From assembly GCF_029227915.1 (NCBI RefSeq), contig NC_079877.1:17406851-17470850 (forward strand): 64,000 bases of DNA. Direction: 5' to 3'. Shown one piece after another: positions 11,330-24,600 of this stretch. Position 1 is the first letter of the stretch. Every line of letters starts with the position of its first letter. The stretch is from Hydractinia symbiolongicarpus. Lineage: Eukaryota; Cnidaria; Hydrozoa; Anthoathecata; Hydractiniidae. Both the position numbers and the translations under genes were made by a program. The notes under the pieces were generated by a model. It made no database searches. It had not been told where the DNA came from and saw only the letters and a program-made list of their open reading frames with translations.

Positions 11330-14300
11330 AAAAATCATCTACATGGGTTGTCCTAATTCCATGTAGACTCCCATCTTTTCAATAGTAGAACAATCCTGCA
11401 TCAAATTTACTTACTGCAACTCCAAGCTTTAACAATTCCTCCTTTACTCTGAAATACCATGTTCTAGATGCATCTGCAAGGCCATAGACTGTGTTATTCA
11501 ATTTCCAGACATATCCATCTTTCTGGAACTCCTTTAGGTGGTTTAAGGTATATATCTCTTTCAATGGGTTTTTCTTGCAAAAAGGCAGCTTTAATATCAA
11601 TAGAGTTACAGTCCCATTCCTTACAAGCTAAAATTGACAACATTAACGTAATGATTCCTTTGTGCAAGTTGGAGAGTCTGTTCGAATTGGTTTTTCAAAC
11701 TCCTTAACACCTGGTGCCACTAATCTAGCTTTCACAATTCTTTGTCCATCAACATTCTTCTCTGTCAGAATCCATCTGGTGCTAATACAACTTTGCTTTT
11801 TATCTTTCACTTTATCAAAAACTTTATTTTCGATCCAGTTGTTCAATTCCCTCTTCTTGGCAGACTTAATCTCTTTTTCATTGCCTTTATTCAAGCATAT
11901 CAAGGCCTCTTGTGATACCTTTTCACCAAAATCCCACTCTTCAACCTCTGTCCAGTCTAAATTCTCAACATTCCCAACTTGATCAACAATATTTAGCCAA
12001 TTCCTATACTTTCCACTTGTTTTCCCAGCTCTTGAGTGCACAGTTCCTGTTGTCCAACCAACTTCCATTTCGTATTTCACTTTATCTTTAACGTTTGGCA
12101 TAATATTCTTTGCTTCATATTTGTCTTCAATAAATTGTTATTTGCAAATGAAGTATCCATACCTGTATCATTATTAACATCACTGTTAGTAATTGATGCT
12201 TCACTACTTAATTCCTCATCTTCTAATATTTCTTTTCCAGTTTCCTGTTTTTCTTCATTGTAGTCTGCATGGATGCGTTCTAACATATGTTGATCCGTGC
12301 TTCACTAGAACTTGCTGACTTTCTATTCCTATCACAGTAGCAGGACCCTTCCAAGTATCATCAAATCTCCGTTTATAATATACCTTATCTCCTGTTACAT
12401 ACTTCACACCTGTTGAAGGTCTTACATTATGTTTCAAGGCTCTTCTAAGCTTTTCAGAGGATACAGATTTTATAAAGGCTTCTCTTGCAGCATGCAATGC
12501 GTTCAAGTTATCAGCAACTACTTGACTACTGGTCCTTCCTTCTAGAGCTGATGGATCATTCATTTCTATAACTCGAAAATTGGGATTACTTCCAAACACT
12601 AGTTGATTTGGTGAAAAGCCATGCTTGTTTTTTAAGGAATTCTTAGCATCAACAGCCCAAGCCACAGCTGTTTCTAATGAATAATTAGGTTTGTCATCAT
12701 TTTACAGACAAGCATTGCCAAATGTGGAATTATGTCGCTCAACAAGTCCATTACTCCATGGGCTCTCAGCAGCTGTTGTAACAATATTGATGTTTAAATT
12801 CTCACACATGCTACGGTAATCCTCATTATCAAATTCCCCACCATTATCCACTAAAAACTTTTTAGCAGGCCCAAATCCAGATCTTAAAAATTGAGTTAAT
12901 GATAATTTCTTTCCTTTTACTTTGATAACACAGGATGCACTAAATCAGATCAACAAGATGTAACAACCAAATTTTATCAGCATACAACCATTGTTTCAAA
13001 TACATGCCAACACATTTAATAAATACTGTTGCATGTGGTAACCCAACAATTGGTCTTGGTTGATTTCTTCTGTACTTGATGCATGTATCACAACTATCTG
13101 AAACTTCACCAATCATTTTTAAGAGATCTGGGTCAGTTACATCAGCATTTCGGAACAGCTGCTGAAGCTTGTCTTTTGATGAATGCACAAACCTTTATGC
13201 AATTTCAGGGCCACTTTTCTTTTTCTTGATTATCATCCAAATTATTCCTCATCAGACATACTTGAGCAGAAGTCTTTTCACTGGACAATATTGTATTAGG
13301 GTAGCGACCCTAATACAATATTGTCCAGTGGAACTAAATTGGATCTGGCGTTCTTGTCCCAGAATTTCAACCTTGTCATTTTCAAAATCAATAAAAACTT
13401 TTGCATTCTTCATTGCTTCCTTACTAAATAGTAATGGTAAGTCTTTCTCTATAACTTCTGTTGTTATGCTAACATATTTTCCACTAAGCCAAGCAGGTAT
13501 GGTGACACATTTGATGCTTTGATTTCTTTACCATCTCCAATTTAAATACTGTTGATGATGGCTCTTCTTTGATTGATGAAGCATCCTCGTCTGAAAGACT
13601 TTCTACATAATAGTTTAACCAATTCTGGCTGCAAACTGTTTTAGTGCGACCAGAATCCAATACTGCTATGGTAAATGTTTCACCAACGAGAGTTTCCATT
13701 ATTACCTCCGTATAAAATTGAAGTTTATTCTCAATACTCTTACTTTTAGCTTTATCTGGACACTCCCTAGCAAAATTGTAAATACTTCCACAGATGTAAA
13801 ATCTTGGACGATCACCCGATCTTCTATTCTCCTCTCTGTCACTTCGATTTCCACTGCTTCTACGATAATCCTTTAAACTATACTCTTGTGTTTCTCGTTG
13901 TCCATGATATCCCTGACCATGTCTGTTCCACCCTCTGTCTGCATACCGTGAGTGAGGAGCCTTGCAGTGTGAAGCACCATAAAATGTTTCGTTGGAAGTA
14001 CTATCACCCAAAACCTCATTAATTTGAATCGGTGCATCATCATCTTCTTTTGAATTTAAAGATTCCTTAAATACCTCCTTAACTTGATCAACCATCAAGT
14101 TATACTTTAAATCTGGAATTGTTGCTCGAACAATTTCTTTCTGTTGTGTAGAAAGGTTAGCACTATTTAAATATCGATAAGCTGTAACAGCATCTGGTAA
14201 ATCAATATCATACTTTTTTTAAATTATAGTAAAGGTCTCTAAACTCAATGGTATAATCCTGTAACGACATGTCCTTCTTCCTTTAAATTGCTCAAATTTT

Positions 14301-14715
14301 TCATATGCTTCATATGCACGATGCTTTATATCTTAAGAAATATCTTGTCTAATTTGTCCGTAAGTTTTGTAATGCTATCTTCAGTTTTTAAATCTTGAAT
14401 GTCAAGTTGTAAGGCAGTCTTTTTAGCCTTACCATCTAACAAAGCAAATACACCTAAAGCTTTCATCTCATCAGCTAAATCTTTAAGTGCTTGCCACACT
14501 TCTAACTCCTTTTTCCAATCAATATAATTGGACCCATCTTTTAACACTGGTTGATTTTTGTAACTTGTTGAGGTCATAGTATAGATCGTTCCAATTCTGC
14601 TACCATTGATAAATATTAAAACCACTAACTTTTGTCTTCTATAAGACTTCCTAATATTCTTCTTTCTTAGTAATCTTTTGTTCTGATAGTCTATAATCTT
14701 TCTGATGGAATCCAA
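11330..14715 (-). mobile_element. Ty1/copia-type LTR retrotransposon, internal region, truncated and frameshifted
   Basis: Domains on the minus strand run in the order gag, protease, integrase, reverse transcriptase, which is the copia order. Gag: 14326-14715 (LKDGSNYIDWKKELEVW). The gag end with a degenerate zinc knuckle (YICGSIYNFARECPDK) and a retropepsin core (AVLDSGRTKTVC) lies in 13484-14098. The integrase zinc-binding part is 12940-13188 (DSCDTCIKYRRNQPRP). The integrase core, in broken frames around 12690-12850, has DNGGEF and SPWSNGLVERHN. The integrase tail is 12255-12665. The reverse transcriptase begins in 11643-12101 (STRWILTEKNVDGQRIVKARL) and continues in 11379-11600 (VYGLADASRTWYF). 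The YVDD region, RNase H and both LTRs were not found. A 52-bp palindrome sits at the protease/integrase junction. Confidence 0.85.
13279..13330. repeat. Perfect palindrome, 24-bp arms, 4-nt loop
   Basis: Arm 13279-13302 is the exact reverse complement of 13307-13330, separated by AGCG. It lies inside the copia-like coding sequence. On the minus strand the reading frame passes through it without a stop. Confidence 0.95.
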
Positions 14716-14720
14716 CAGCT

Positions 14721-16500
14721 TCTCTCGCTTTCTAATATTCTTCCTCGCTCAATAATACTTTCATCCAATACTCATATACAATCTTTCTTGTATAACCCAA
14801 CACCTTCTTAGCTATATTTACGGGGTCAGTGATATTGTCTTACTCTTTGTTCTATATGACAATAAATCCATGTTAACAAGAAGTTCATATCTGGGTTCAT
14901 AACCCTAGGATGTGTGATTTGTTGGTGTATTTGTTGTTGGTAGAGATGACTGTGACTCACAGCTGTTGGGGCTGATTGTGTTAGTTGAGACAGAAAGATT
15001 GCAAACTTGGTGTCAAAGCCAGCATGATTTTGACTCTCATGCTGTTCACTTTCTCTAAAAATTACTCTCTGTTCGTATTTGTATTGTTTTGAGTTAATCT
15101 GTCACTTAGCATTGGAATGGTTTTGTTGGGAGTGGTATTGGAATTGCTGTTGCTCTGGGACGTTGGCAATTTTCTTTATGGTACCTTTTAAATGGTTTAG
15201 TGGACAGCCAAGGTCGAAGTATTTGTGGGCACGTTGAGTGGTTGTGGATGGGAAGCGATTAAATTTTCGACCATAAACTTTGATGGAACTTGCTCTTTGT
15301 ATGTTCCCGATGCCAAAACAATAGCCTCTGTGCAATGTACAGTGTAAATAAATTTTGTTCTTACTTTTTCTTTTAAAAATTTAATTTTTTGGGATCACAC
15401 ATACACCCCACGCGCAAATTATTGAGACATGCCATCGCACAACATATAAAATCTTACGAAATAGCGTCTTAGCACTGCAAGTACAATAGGAAGACATTAT
15501 TTTACCACTGGGCAGATTTTCTGTCTTTTTTTTGACTGCCCATACATTGTAAGACATAATTCCCAAATGGTGAACTTAAAATACCATCCTTGCTGTCGCT
15601 ATATTCAGTGCAAAAGTATAAGGGATACTATGTCACTTTACTTTGATACAGACCTTTTTCAGGTTTTAAAGACGGGGTCGACTTCAACTTGGTCACAATT
15701 AGCTGAGTAAGCGCCCTGCATGTAGATAAAGTTTAAGACAATTAGATAGTACAATGTAAATTAACAAACTTTTTAAAGGTAGCTTGCTACCAAGTCATCA
15801 ACCCCACCTCCAGCAATTTTCCCCCGTACATGTAAAAAGGTTTTTTAAACATTCACACTCGGGTAAGATATTAAATTTAGCTTTAAGTCTAGTTTAACTT
15901 TGAATATTGTTTTAATGATATAATTTATATCAATTCCCATAAAAGAAATAAAATACTCATAAAAGAAATAAAACTGTACGTACAGCTTTTTACGGATATG
16001 GTTTGTGTACCTAACAAAACTGTCATTTTGAAAAGTTGGCCCTTCAAACATTCTCTCTTTAAAATGCTCACGTATCACTTTTTCCAAATAAGCATTAGGT
16101 GTATATATATTTCTGTTTTTCTTTACAATCTACAAAGTATCCGGTGGAAAAAAAATTTTGATTTATTTCTAGCTTTTATTTTTTCTTTATAATATCCAAG
16201 AATAATAATAAAAAAACTTTGACAACTTACCATCTAGATTTTTATTATTCGTTTTATTTATTTCCATTATTGAACGATGATTACAGTTTGAAAGGTTTTA
16301 TTTTAGTTGAGAAACACTTCAACGGTACACAAAATCTCAAAAAACATGCGTCCCTCAGGCTTTTTCTGCGAACTCTTGCCAAATGCGCACCCAATGCATT
16401 TCGGTATTACGCAACAAAACGTCATATTTAAATGACTTGTTCTAATAATAATTTAAATTTAAAACCACGGAATCGCATTTTGGATAAAGCATCTTCCTTC
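14721..16500. other. No gene recognised; may include the decayed copia leader and LTR
   Basis: The region just above the gag start (14716-15000) would hold the 5' leader and LTR of the minus-strand copia element, but no matching LTR partner exists. A 77-codon minus frame at 15102-15335 has no recognisable motif. The rest is AT-rich with only short chance frames. Confidence 0.45.
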
Positions 16501-16502
16501 CT

Positions 16503-16735
16503 GTCACTATGGGGCAACTATTGTTGTTGACCCAAGTTGACCAAAGTTTCTAGACAGTGTTTGGTCAACTTGGGTCAACAATAAATGTTGCCCCATAGTG
16601 ACTAGGTGTTTGGTCGAATTGGGTCAACAATAAATGTTGCCCCATAGTGACTAGAGGGTGTTTGGTCAACTTGGGTCAACAATAAATGTTGCCCCATAGT
16701 GACCAGAGGGTGTTTGGTCAATTTGGGTCTTTATT
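16503..16735. repeat. Tandem repeat of about 50 bp with an inverted first copy
   Basis: Three head-to-tail units start near 16557, 16606 and 16658, and a partial fourth near 16710. Each contains GTGTTTGGTCAACTTGGGTC, then a short AT-rich stretch, then GTTGCCCCATAGTGAC. The first stretch (about 16505-16545) is the same unit in reverse orientation, so the array begins as an inverted repeat. Confidence 0.88.
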
Positions 16736-16957
16736 TACTGCTGAAATTTTATTCTATTATATCTGCAAGTTGAAAAATACAGAGGAATGTAGTTTATTTT
16801 CATTTTGAAGTTGGTTTTTTAATGTGCTTTGAAAAGCATCTGCAGAAAAATATTACTTTGCTAAACTCCGTCAATACGGGTCAACTCCCGTCAAAACTGG
16901 TTGGGTCCAAAATTCGGTCAATACGGGGCAAGAGGTCAATATGGGTCGGAACAGCAC

Positions 16958-17699
16958 TGTTCTGCCCAATCTTGGAACGTGCCCCGTCTTAAGACTGGCC
17001 AGGCCAATCTTCCGACAGTGAAAAATGGGTGGCCAGTCTTAAGACTGGACTGCCCAATCTATGGACATACATGCCCAATCTTTGAACAATTGTGGAAGAC
17101 AAACAGAAAAATAAGGTTTTTAGAATTTACCTCTTAATAGAAACTTTAAATTGAAACTTTTCTTGGAAAATCATAAGGTCAAAAATTCATATATTATTAT
17201 ATATGTTTATTATTATATATATTATTATATTATTAGCTAGCTCGCTACAGCTCGCTAGCTGGCTAAACATCTCATCCAATAAAATTAACAGCTAGCTAAC
17301 TAATAATATGGTTGAATACGATTTTTCTGATTCTTCATGAACATAAACTTTTTATTTTTAAAATTTAGCCACTACTACAAGCAGTATATAAATGCTAAAT
17401 GTATAACACGTGCTCTACCCAGCTAACTGGCTAGATACGATTTTTACTCTACTGTGTCCAAAAACAAGCCGGGTCAATTCAACAGTACCCAAAATATGAT
17501 GTTTTAATGTGCCTGAGAATGTTTTTTGGGTCTTGCAAAAAACAGAGCTCATGTGGTACATCCCTTTTTTAAAATCTAAAAGGCGCCAAAGATGGGCCTA
17601 ACATGGTCTTTTGCCCAATCTTGTGACACCCTGCCCAGTCTTAAGACAGGGCAATTTTATGTCCAAAGATTGGGCAGCGTCCTAAGATTGGGCAGAACA
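16958..17699. mobile_element. MITE-like TIR element with clustered subterminal motifs
   Basis: The ends are inverted copies: TGTTCTGCCCAATCTT at 16958-16973 and its complement at 17684-17699. Within about 130 bp of each end the motif GCCCAATCTT or GCCCAGTCTTAAGAC recurs several times in both orientations. GCAC flanks both outer ends and may be part of a target duplication. No coding capacity was seen. Superfamily not assigned. Confidence 0.7.
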
Positions 17700-18664
17700 G
17701 CACCACACCATGTAGCTAGATCTATCTCCAAATCCTCCTGCTGGTAGCCTGATTTAAGACGTTGATTTAAGCACAAAGTTGAAATACATGCAATTTACAG
17801 TACATTCAGGGTTGAAATACTTGCGGTTTACAATATATTTGGGCTTCTTGATCTATCCAAAAATAAAAAAATGCTTAGCTAGCATAATAACTTTTACCTC
17901 ACTTCTTGTTTTGGGTAGCGCAAAAGTACGTATAGTTCTATGACCTTTAGCTTTAAAGAAATAATTTTCCAAACCTAGACCAATTTTTAAACATATCGTA
18001 GGTCTGAGATGAAAGACATTTTAAAGGTAACTATGTTGTTGTAAATTTCGTCAATGTTTTTCATATATTTTTGTGTATGGAAATTAAATTTTGTAGATTG
18101 CGTAAATCGTCTTTGCTTACCTAAAGTTTCGTGAAGTACGTCGTCTAATCAAACTCAGGCCAATCAGCATGCGCCGCGAAACTCGAAAACAGCATTTTGT
18201 AAACACACGAACTTTCGATTATTGAATTCAGGTTTACGGTGCAGGGAAGGTGATTGGGTTTGGAAAGTGGATATATTTTTTATTGGTTAGCTAGACCATA
18301 AGAGACCATTGCTTATAAATGTTCTTACTGAAGACAATCAATGCACTTTGGCGATTTGTTACATCGTAATTATGTCAACTTTCTTATTCGAAGCAATTGA
18401 TTGATAAAGGGCATTCGATAAGACTAAAACGTTATATTTTATAGTGGACCAATTCTTGGCCATTTTTTCTTGTCAAAAAATATCTTATCAATTTCAAAAT
18501 GACTATATTTATTTTCTTTTTTATCAGTTTATGATGTATAGAATGTTAGCATCACATAGTTGTTTGGTAAAGCAGATGAACTTTCCTGAAGCAATCAAAC
18601 TGATTTTGCGCTTTCTTTTTTTTTTCTTCCATAGTTACAGTCATTTTGTTTATACTGTTTGCTT
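17700..18664. other. No gene recognised
   Basis: AT-rich sequence with one CG-richer patch around 18165-18190 (CATGCGCCGCGAA). Nothing supports an exon or element here. Confidence 0.4.
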
Positions 18665-18880
18665 TTAGAAAATAGTAAAATAAGGACAACATTCGATTGG
18701 GATATGTCCAACAAGTTTTGGTCTGGTCAACTTTTTTGTAAACCCCAATGATGTGCTTGTCGTACTAAGAGTTTCACTGCAGTTGTCTTTTAAAACAGAT
18801 CGATTGTTCTCGATTTCAGGCGTCCAGCTTGCATTGTAGACATGATGTCCATGAATGTTCGTATCTATTCTGTACATCAT
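18665..18880 (-). pseudogene. HIRAN-like domain fragment, mobile-element associated (tentative)
   Basis: A 71-codon minus frame contains GHHVYNASWTPEI near the start and KLVGHIPIECCPYF near the end. The pattern of HxY..WxP followed some 40 residues later by (V)VGHIPxE..FF is that of HIRAN-like domains, seen in many repeated cnidarian sequences. There is no neighbouring domain, so it reads as an isolated relic. HIRAN domains bind DNA ends in helicases such as HLTF; no function is implied for this fragment. Confidence 0.45.
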
Positions 18881-19094
18881 TGCAAAACTAACAGGCTATA
18901 ACCTTGCCATGTTTTCTTCTTGACTCCACTGCACTTTGTTTGATTTTTGTTTTGTTATTGTACACGTTCGATCAAATTGTCATTCGAAAATCAAATGTTT
19001 TGTTTTTCTTCTCTTTTACCAAAGCACGTTCAAGTCGAAAATCTCCACATTAAAATACTTACTTACCTACTCCAGGTTTATCGTTCATTTTCCC

Positions 19095-19935
19095 CATTGA
19101 TAAGGTTAGAATGTCGATCTGTCTACTGCCAGGTTGTATTGCATTTCTCCAGGCCAAATGGTTTTGAGCAACATCATCAGTGAGGTTTTTGTATCTCATA
19201 TTACGTTGAATGTTTTCAAGCCATCGTTTACGGGCTCGTCCTTTCTGGAATTTTCTAGAAACATCAAATTACACAATTTCTTTGGCCACCAATCATTGTC
19301 ACACCTTTAAACATGGCCGTACCATCGTAGTCGGCAGGTCTGCACAACCTCCCCAATTGACTTTAAACCAAGGGGACTGTGTAAACAGATGCGATCCACC
19401 TCAACATAGCATTGTCGTTTCTTGTAATGCGGCTAACGTCGTCAACATTGACCAGCCAGGTCTCACTTCCAGATAACAAAACATCTCTAATGCAAGCATT
19501 ATACATGTACCCACGTACCTTCAATGACAGGCCTCTAGTTATTAGGATGGGAAGCAACTCTCTAAAATTCTTCCAAGCGTTTTTCAGTTGTTCATCATCA
19601 AGTTTAATGGTAATTTAATTGCTGCACTTGGTTGCATCCCCTTTCCCCTTGAAACAATTTATAATGTATGACAACTTCCAATCAGAAGGGATAGTCCTCT
19701 GCTGAATGATTTTGTTTATTAAGGAGGTCAACGACGTTATCATTTTGTCACCAGTTTCACATATCATCTCAATTACAATGCCTAAAGGGCCAGGTGCCTT
19801 GCGTGATTTATAGCAGTGGCAACCATTTCCTCAGTTACTCTCTGTTGAGGACCAGCTGTTTGAGGGCTTTCTGAAAGCGAGCTTTCGTCCCAAGGGAATT
19901 CAACATTTAGAAGGTTTTCATAGTAGGCCTTTCAC
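19095..19935 (-). pseudogene. LINE remnant, reverse transcriptase core deleted
   Basis: The minus strand from about 19935 to 19640 reads as the region before a reverse transcriptase (ESPQTAGPQQRVTEEMVATA, then IQQRTIPSDWKLSYIINCFK). It then jumps near 19620 straight to the post-RT region: FRELLPILITRGLSLKVRGY, VLLSGSETWLV and VDDVSRITRNDNAMLRWI (open 19363-19557). Several hundred codons that should carry the catalytic Asp residues are missing. The two halves are in order and orientation, so this is one element with an internal deletion. Stops continue to about 19095. Confidence 0.75.
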
Positions 19936-20049
19936 AGCTCTAATTTTCCAAATGGCAGATACAAACAAATTAGGGATGAGTCATAAGGAAAAGAATGTTC
20001 ATTCTTATCCTATAAAAATGAAAATAGAAAATTATGCTGAGATTTATGG

Positions 20050-20930
20050 TAACGACCACCTGGAGAAAAGTATGGGGTAGATGAAAACTGAATTAGTGGG
20101 TGGAGAAAAAAAATGCGAAAATATCCACCCTGGTTTCTTTAAAAAACAGTGAAACAGAAAACGATTAGATGGTGGTTGTGCGAAGCCTTTAAGTACCAAC
20201 CTTGAAGAGCGCATCATGGACTGGATAAAAAATTCGGCGAGCATCAGGACTTAGAGTCGAGAAAGCTTAAAAAAAAAGCACAATTACTGCATCAGGAAGA
20301 GTTTAACGCATCAATAGGATGGCTCAAAAAGTTTATGAGCCGTAATAACTTGTCACTAAAGAGAAAGACTTCTGTAGCTCAGAGGGATCCTGAGAAGCTT
20401 ATTGCTAAACTTGTATCTTACGTTATCAAATACGTTGAATGCAAAAAGCACGTAAATACCAAGCTTCCCAAATAATTGCAATGGATGAGACTCCCGTATG
20501 GAGTGACATGGTTTCACAAACAACCGTTGATGCGTCTGCCAAAAAAACAATCACAATGAAAAGTACATGACACGAAAGATCATGCGTGTCTATCTGTTGG
20601 GATGAACACTGAGTTAATGTCTGGGTTGAAAATGTACCCGGGACTTTTTCCTTTCAACTCTGATTTTTAGCATGGGATTCAAACGAATGCCACATTAAAG
20701 ACAGTAAAAAAAGTCCATAAACGCACCGCTCATAATAACGATCATAAAGTGGATTTCTGATGCTTGGGCAGCTCTTCCCTCGAGTCTAATCAAGGATTCT
20801 TTCTTGCATTGTGGCCTGAATCTACCAACGGATGGATCATCTGACAAATGCATCCCTTCCAGCTTATTAATCCTGACGAGGAAGGGGATGAAGATGAGAA
20901 TGTAGACATTTACTAGTTTCATTGATTGTC
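20050..20930 (+). pseudogene. Second pogo/Tigger-like transposase remnant
   Basis: Plus-strand text in changing frames includes HQEEFNASIGWLKKFMSRNN and LSLKRKTSVAQRDPEKLIAK (CENP-B/Tc5-type helix-turn-helix). Then comes the MDET block around 20480-20505, in a shifted frame. An acidic tail, PDEEGDEDENVD, lies near 20870-20910. Stops and frameshifts occur throughout. The sequence at 20990-21061 resembles a Tigger terminal repeat and probably marks the 3' end. It is likely the same broad family as the remnant at 8264-9480. Confidence 0.75.
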
Positions 20931-21667
20931 AAATTATCTCATTAATAAAAGAGAAAAGATGAATCTGTCTGAAATCTTTAGTTTTTGAATAAGCACCGTC
21001 CTTGAATAAGTGCTGCACCAAAAAAGCACTACGGCGCTGAATCAAGGATTATTTACGGTACCTCAAAACTTCTGTGTAATGCATCTACTGTTGCAGAAAC
21101 TCATAAGTTACCCTTAATTCTTTGGAAAATAAATAAGAATGATTTTTCAGAAATTTCAAATAATTATTTTCCAAGCATTTATCCTGATAGTTGATAGAGT
21201 ATTAGTGATTTATATTTTATGTGGTTAGCCTCGATCTAGTGTTACTGAGGAACAAAGTATGATATCAAATCTTTAAAAACTATTTACAAATTATCATGCG
21301 CTCCTTAATCCAGAAAATATGGAATGTCCAACATGAATAACTGCTGATGTTATAAAACTGTATGAAGAACCAAAATGTTTTATGTTGCAGTATACAAAAG
21401 TAAAAAAAAAATCTGTTCTGAATCTTTCAAGCGACCACTTTGTCGTTTCCAACAAGCTCCTAGTTAAAAAAGATGAAAATACAATAATACAATATAATTG
21501 CTTTCTTTATTGCTGACCAGGTGCAAGGCTAATTTCTTTTTTTTATCTTTTGCTTTCTCTCTCCTTTTTGCTCCATTTTTCTTTTATCTCTTCTTTCAAT
21601 GTCCTTTTTAATGTTTGTGATTCAAGTTTGTATTTTTAATGATGAATAATATATCATAAGTAAATTA

Positions 21668-24600
21668 CAGTACTGTAAAAAGGTATCTTAAAATCGCGAT
21701 CCTCTATCGTGTGCGATATGAACGATCATATTTTTGTCTCAATAGAAGCGAATCATATCGCGTCTATCAGGATGTCGCGATAGGCTCGATCTATTGCGTA
21801 GTATTACTCGATGATGTAAATTGCATTATAATACTTATTTACAATACAAGAAATATTCTTGCTTGATCTATAAAAAACAAGTTTTTGAGCATGCAAGTAT
21901 TTTTATCTTTTCACTTTGACAGTTAGTTATTTTACTAATTCAAAAGAAGATCCAAAAAATCCATCCAAAAAATATTTAGTGAGCCAAATTATTATTATTT
22001 TTCCCTTCGCAACAAAAAATATTAACTGCGTACGTGATGCAATAATTCATGAAAAAATGCTTGTCGTAACACCCTTCTTCGTTGTAGACACTGTATTGAA
22101 GAATTAAACTTATTTAATTCTATCGCAAGCAATATTATTTGAACTTATAATTTAATTTTCATAAAGTAAAGTTTAGTTTTTTTATAACAAAACGCAGTGA
22201 GTTTATTTGAAAGTTTTTCTTATAATAAGACACGTAATAAGCGTGAATAGTATTTGTTAAACGAACTTCGTTAATGAGACGAATTTTGTCATTTGTATAT
22301 ACATAATATTTAAATATAAAAACCTAAAAGTCCAAATAAAATTAACGAACTTCGTATAACGGAATAAAGAATCTTGAAAACATCTGTGACAGCTTTTCTT
22401 TTACGTTCGTTTTCAATAGAAATCGAATGTTCTCCAGTATTATGAATGATAGTGTTAGCACGATTATGAAGTCCTTCAAATTTCATTTTCCAAGAATTAC
22501 TTTGGTTACAATATACAGGATAACAGTAGTGAAATATTGGTTTGATCAACGCGTTATATATGGAATTAGCTACCACAGGAGAAATCTGATGTCGTAATTT
22601 CTTCAATAAGTATATACGAGAGCAAATCTTCTTATACACCTTGCTGTAGTGTTCGTTCAGGTTCAGATGAGAATCTAACGTTATACCAAGATATTCGTAA
22701 GTATCAGACTGGCTGATGGTAGTAGATAAAATTTCAACATTACAATCATCCACATTTGACAATCTTTTTCCATACATAACAAATTCGGTTTTTCCTTTTT
22801 TCATGTTGAGAATAAGACAATTATCTCTAATCCAGGATTGTACAACATCAGCTTCTTTGTTAATAACGGATACAATGTGACGTTCGTTTTTATGAGAGTA
22901 GTACAACACTGTGTCATCAGCGTATTTCAAAATAGAGCAGTTCTTTAATCGAAAATGCAAATCATTCAGAAGAATGATGAACAAAAGAGGGCCAAGAATG
23001 GATCCCTGTGGAACACCATGAGTGATACTCTCCGTTCTAGAACTGGTACCTTCAAAATTTACTAATTGGGATCTATTGAATAAATAGTCACTTATCCATG
23101 ATAGCTCATTCTCTGTTATACCGTAGTATGGTAATTTGTGAAGTAAACATGAATGGTGTACGGTGTCAAATGCTTTAGAAAAGTCCATATAAAGTACTCC
23201 AGTCTTGTTTCCTTTGTCCATGTTATTACGTATATGGTTGACTAGGTTGGTAACAGCATGCTGTGTGGATCTTTTCTTACGGAAGCCATATTGATAAGGA
23301 CTGAAGAGGCCGTTCGATTCAAAGTACTGTGATAGTTGATCAGAGGCAATTTTTTCAACTACTTTCGATATCACGTTGAGGACGGATATTGGACGATAAT
23401 TTGAGAACAAATGTTTTGCTTCTGACTTGTATATAGGTGTTACTTTGGCAGTCTTTTCGATCGTTGGAAAAATGCCAGATTTGAAACTGTGATTAATCAA
23501 AAATGATAGCGGTGCTGCTAGTTCCTCAGCTGCATCCTTTATAAGTAAAGCTGGGAGATCGTCAATACCGGAAGCTTTTGATGAATTAATTTCTTTCAAC
23601 ACTTTGATCGTCTCTGAAATTTCAACATGTTGGAATTTGAATGATAAATGTTGTGGATTGACGTTAGTTAGATAAAAGGATCCATTAAATGGCAACCATG
23701 TTAAATTCGTGATAGATGGGATGGAATTTACAAGTGTAGATCCTACTGTTGCAAAAAAGTGGCAGAATCCATCAGCTATTAGCTTCTTATCTGTGATAGT
23801 TTCATTTCCAATTTTAAATGATCTAGATGCACTTTCATTGTTTTTTACAGGATACGACTTTTTGATTTGCTTCCAGAAGTCTTTCGGGCTGGTACCGTTC
23901 TCCCGAAAAAGTGAGCGGATGTGATTTGCTTTTGCTTGTCGAATGAGATACGACACGAGATTTCGCACTCTTCTGTAACTTGACCAGTCATTTTCACTAT
24001 TTGTACGTTTTGCACAACGGAGAAAATAATCACGAGTGTTCATTTTCGTTTTAATATCTCTCGACATCCAAGGATTTTGCATACCCCGAATTTTCCTTTC
24101 AACTAATGGTGCATGTTTGTTGATAACAATTGTCAAATAATGTTTGAACAAGTTCCATGATGAATTCATATTATCTTCAACAAAGCAATTTTTCCACGGC
24201 ACATTTCTAAGTTCATCCTTAAAAAGATCCTTGTTAAATTTTGAATAATCACGAGTAAACAATTTACGAGAAGCGTATTTCTTTACATGCATTTTACGTA
24301 CAATTCCCACAAGGTCGTGGTCACTGATGGAGTTGGCATCAACAAAAGATTTTGATATTTTTGTTGAATCTGTTGTCAAAAAGATATCGATTAACGTTTT
24401 ACTAATACTTCTCGTTGCTTCTTTTATCATTTGTTTAAAACCATTTGTAGCAAAAATATCTTTTATATCGACATGGTCATTTGGTTTCAAATAGTTACAA
24501 TTTAGATCACCGGTAATTAAGCATTCTTTACCTTCATCCGTAACGGTTGTTATCATGTCATTAAGTTTTGCGTTGAAGTTTATGTCGATGTACTTTGAGT

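Noticed and set aside
15102-15335. 77-codon minus frame beside the copia element
   Set aside because: No zinc knuckle, protease or LTR features; cannot be tied to the element.
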